Origin: Hyphomicrobiales bacterium
GTDB lineage: Bacteria; Pseudomonadota; Alphaproteobacteria; Rhizobiales; Beijerinckiaceae
Assembly: GCA_004144595.1 (NCBI GenBank)
Contig: SEEM01000011.1
Location: forward strand, 1-64,000
Length of the DNA: 64,000 nucleotides
Direction of reading: 5' to 3'
This document shows positions 63,135 to 64,000 of this stretch, one piece after another (positions within the stretch are counted from its first letter, which is position 1; each line of letters starts with the position of its first letter). The notes beneath the pieces were generated by a model that had not been told where the DNA came from, made no database searches, and was given only the letters and a program-made list of their open reading frames with translations. A program made the position numbers and the translations under genes.

Positions 63135-64000
63135 ATGAGCGCACGCCCCGTCACCCGTCCGATGATCGAGGAAGCGGCGGCGCGCATCGCAGGCCATGCC
63201 CGGGTGACGCCGGTGATGCGGCTGGGCACGGGCGCGTTCGGCTCAGAGGCGGATGTCTCGCTCAAGCTCGAATGCCTTCAACATGCCGGCTCGTTCAAGA
63301 CGCGCGGGGCCTTCAACAACCTGCTCTCGTTGCAGGTGCCGGCGGCGGGCGTCTCGGCCGCGTCTGGCGGCAACCACGGCGCGGCGGTGGCCTATGCCGC
63401 ATCGAAGCGCGGCGTGAAGGCGACGATCTTCGTGCCGGAGATCTCGCCGGCGGCCAAGATCGAGGCGATCAAGCGCTTCGGTGCCGATGTCGTGGTCGGC
63501 GGTGCCCAGTATGACGATGCGCAGGCGGCGTGCGACCGCTTCGTCGCGGATACCGGCGCGCTCAAGATCCATCCCTTCGCGGCGATGGAGACCATCGCAG
63601 GCCAGGGCACGCTCGGTCGCGAATGGGACCAGCAGGAGCCCGATCTCGACACCGTGCTGGTCGCGGTCGGCGGCGGCGGCCTGATCTCGGGCATCGCCAG
63701 CTGGTTCGCCGGCAGCAAGGTCAAGGTCGTCGGCGTCGAGCCCGAAGGCTCGCGCGCCTTGCAGGCGGCGCTCGATGCGAAAGGGCCGGTCGACGTCAAG
63801 GTCGCGTCGGTGGCGGCGGATTCGCTCGGTGCCCGCAATGTCGGCCAGCTCGTCTATGACGTGACCAAGGACAGCGTCGACCACGTTGCGCTGGTGCCGG
63901 ATGCAGCGATCACGGAGGCGCAAGGCGTGCTCTGGCGCGATTTCCGCCTCGCGGTCGAGCCCGGCGGGGCGGCGGCCCTGGGCGCGTTGCTCTGCGGCGC
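63135..64000 (+). CDS. Threonine/serine dehydratase (PLP-dependent), cut by the right edge
   Basis: 289 residues visible of a fold-type II PLP enzyme. The PLP lysine is in GSFKTRGAFNN near 49, SGGNHGAAVAYAA near 75 binds substrate, and the glycine loop VAVGGGGLISGIASW near 175 binds the phosphate. It deaminates threonine or serine to 2-ketoacids. ATG 63135 is the natural start for this family, with an AGGA about 12 bases upstream, but the frame is continuous with the DUF429 region. The C-terminal end lies outside the window, so a regulatory domain cannot be assessed. Confidence 0.93.
   Translation, partial: MSARPVTRPMIEEAAARIAGHARVTPVMRLGTGAFGSEADVSLKLECLQHAGSFKTRGAFNNLLSLQVPAAGVSAASGGNHGAAVAYAASKRGVKATIFVPEISPAAKIEAIKRFGADVVVGGAQYDDAQAACDRFVADTGALKIHPFAAMETIAGQGTLGREWDQQEPDLDTVLVAVGGGGLISGIASWFAGSKVKVVGVEPEGSRALQAALDAKGPVDVKVASVAADSLGARNVGQLVYDVTKDSVDHVALVPDAAITEAQGVLWRDFRLAVEPGGAAALGALLCG

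Overview
The window is GC-rich, densely packed DNA with alphaproteobacterial gene content. The linked htpX, rsmB, heparinase-like and purH genes, FixJ-type regulators, an HmuTUV heme importer with HutX and IsdG-type partners, a divergent SdhAF4/DUF1674 gene, and palindromic intergenic repeats of rhizobial type all point to Hyphomicrobiales. Bosea or a close relative is my guess, made from recollection of gene order and not from a search. No phage, plasmid, transposase, CRISPR, tRNA or rRNA gene was seen.

Region 1 (about 1-21 kb) is a catabolic locus for an acid handled as a CoA thioester. It holds a thiolase (cut by the left edge), a family I CoA-transferase/hydrolase, an acyl-CoA dehydrogenase, a TetR regulator, a cupin and a family III CoA-transferase. 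It also has a complete branched-chain-type ABC importer (livHMGF, with livK about 10 kb away), a crotonase-fold protein, an AMP-forming acyl-CoA synthetase, two SDRs, two Old-Yellow-Enzyme-type reductases, a LysR regulator and a beta-hydroxyacid dehydrogenase. Several enzymes depart from textbook active sites, which suggests unusual chemistry.

Region 2 (21-31 kb) is a second catabolic unit. An IclR regulator and a permuted CoA-transferase diverge from an operon with a TctC-like binding protein, a cysteine-less thiolase-fold protein paired with a DUF35 protein, a fumarylacetoacetase-family hydrolase, another CoA-transferase, TctB and TctA, then a deacetylase-like gene. The divergent promoter carries two mirror-image clusters of a TTCCGTA-type half-site, probably the IclR operator.

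Region 3 (31-43.4 kb) is a stress and signalling block: an MFS exporter, an alpha/beta hydrolase with two plausible starts, a lone receiver protein, a FixJ-like regulator and its PAS histidine kinase. These diverge from Dps, a peroxiredoxin, a DsbA-like protein, a bicupin, and a cyclic-nucleotide-binding flavoprotein that lacks the thioredoxin-reductase dithiol.

Region 4 (43.4-54 kb) is mostly housekeeping: a YbaK-type deacylase, LtrA, purH, a heparinase II/III-like gene whose start looks disturbed, rsmB, htpX, SdhAF4, DUF2853, a 2-hydroxyacid dehydrogenase and an L,D-transpeptidase.

Region 5 (54-58.2 kb) is a heme-uptake locus. hmuTUV diverges from an IsdG-type heme monooxygenase and hutX across a 47-bp AT-rich palindrome. 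Region 6 (58.3-64 kb) holds a flippase-like membrane protein, a tyrosine phosphatase, inorganic pyrophosphatase, a CitE-like lyase, and a DUF429 domain that runs in frame, with no stop codon, into a threonine dehydratase cut by the right edge.
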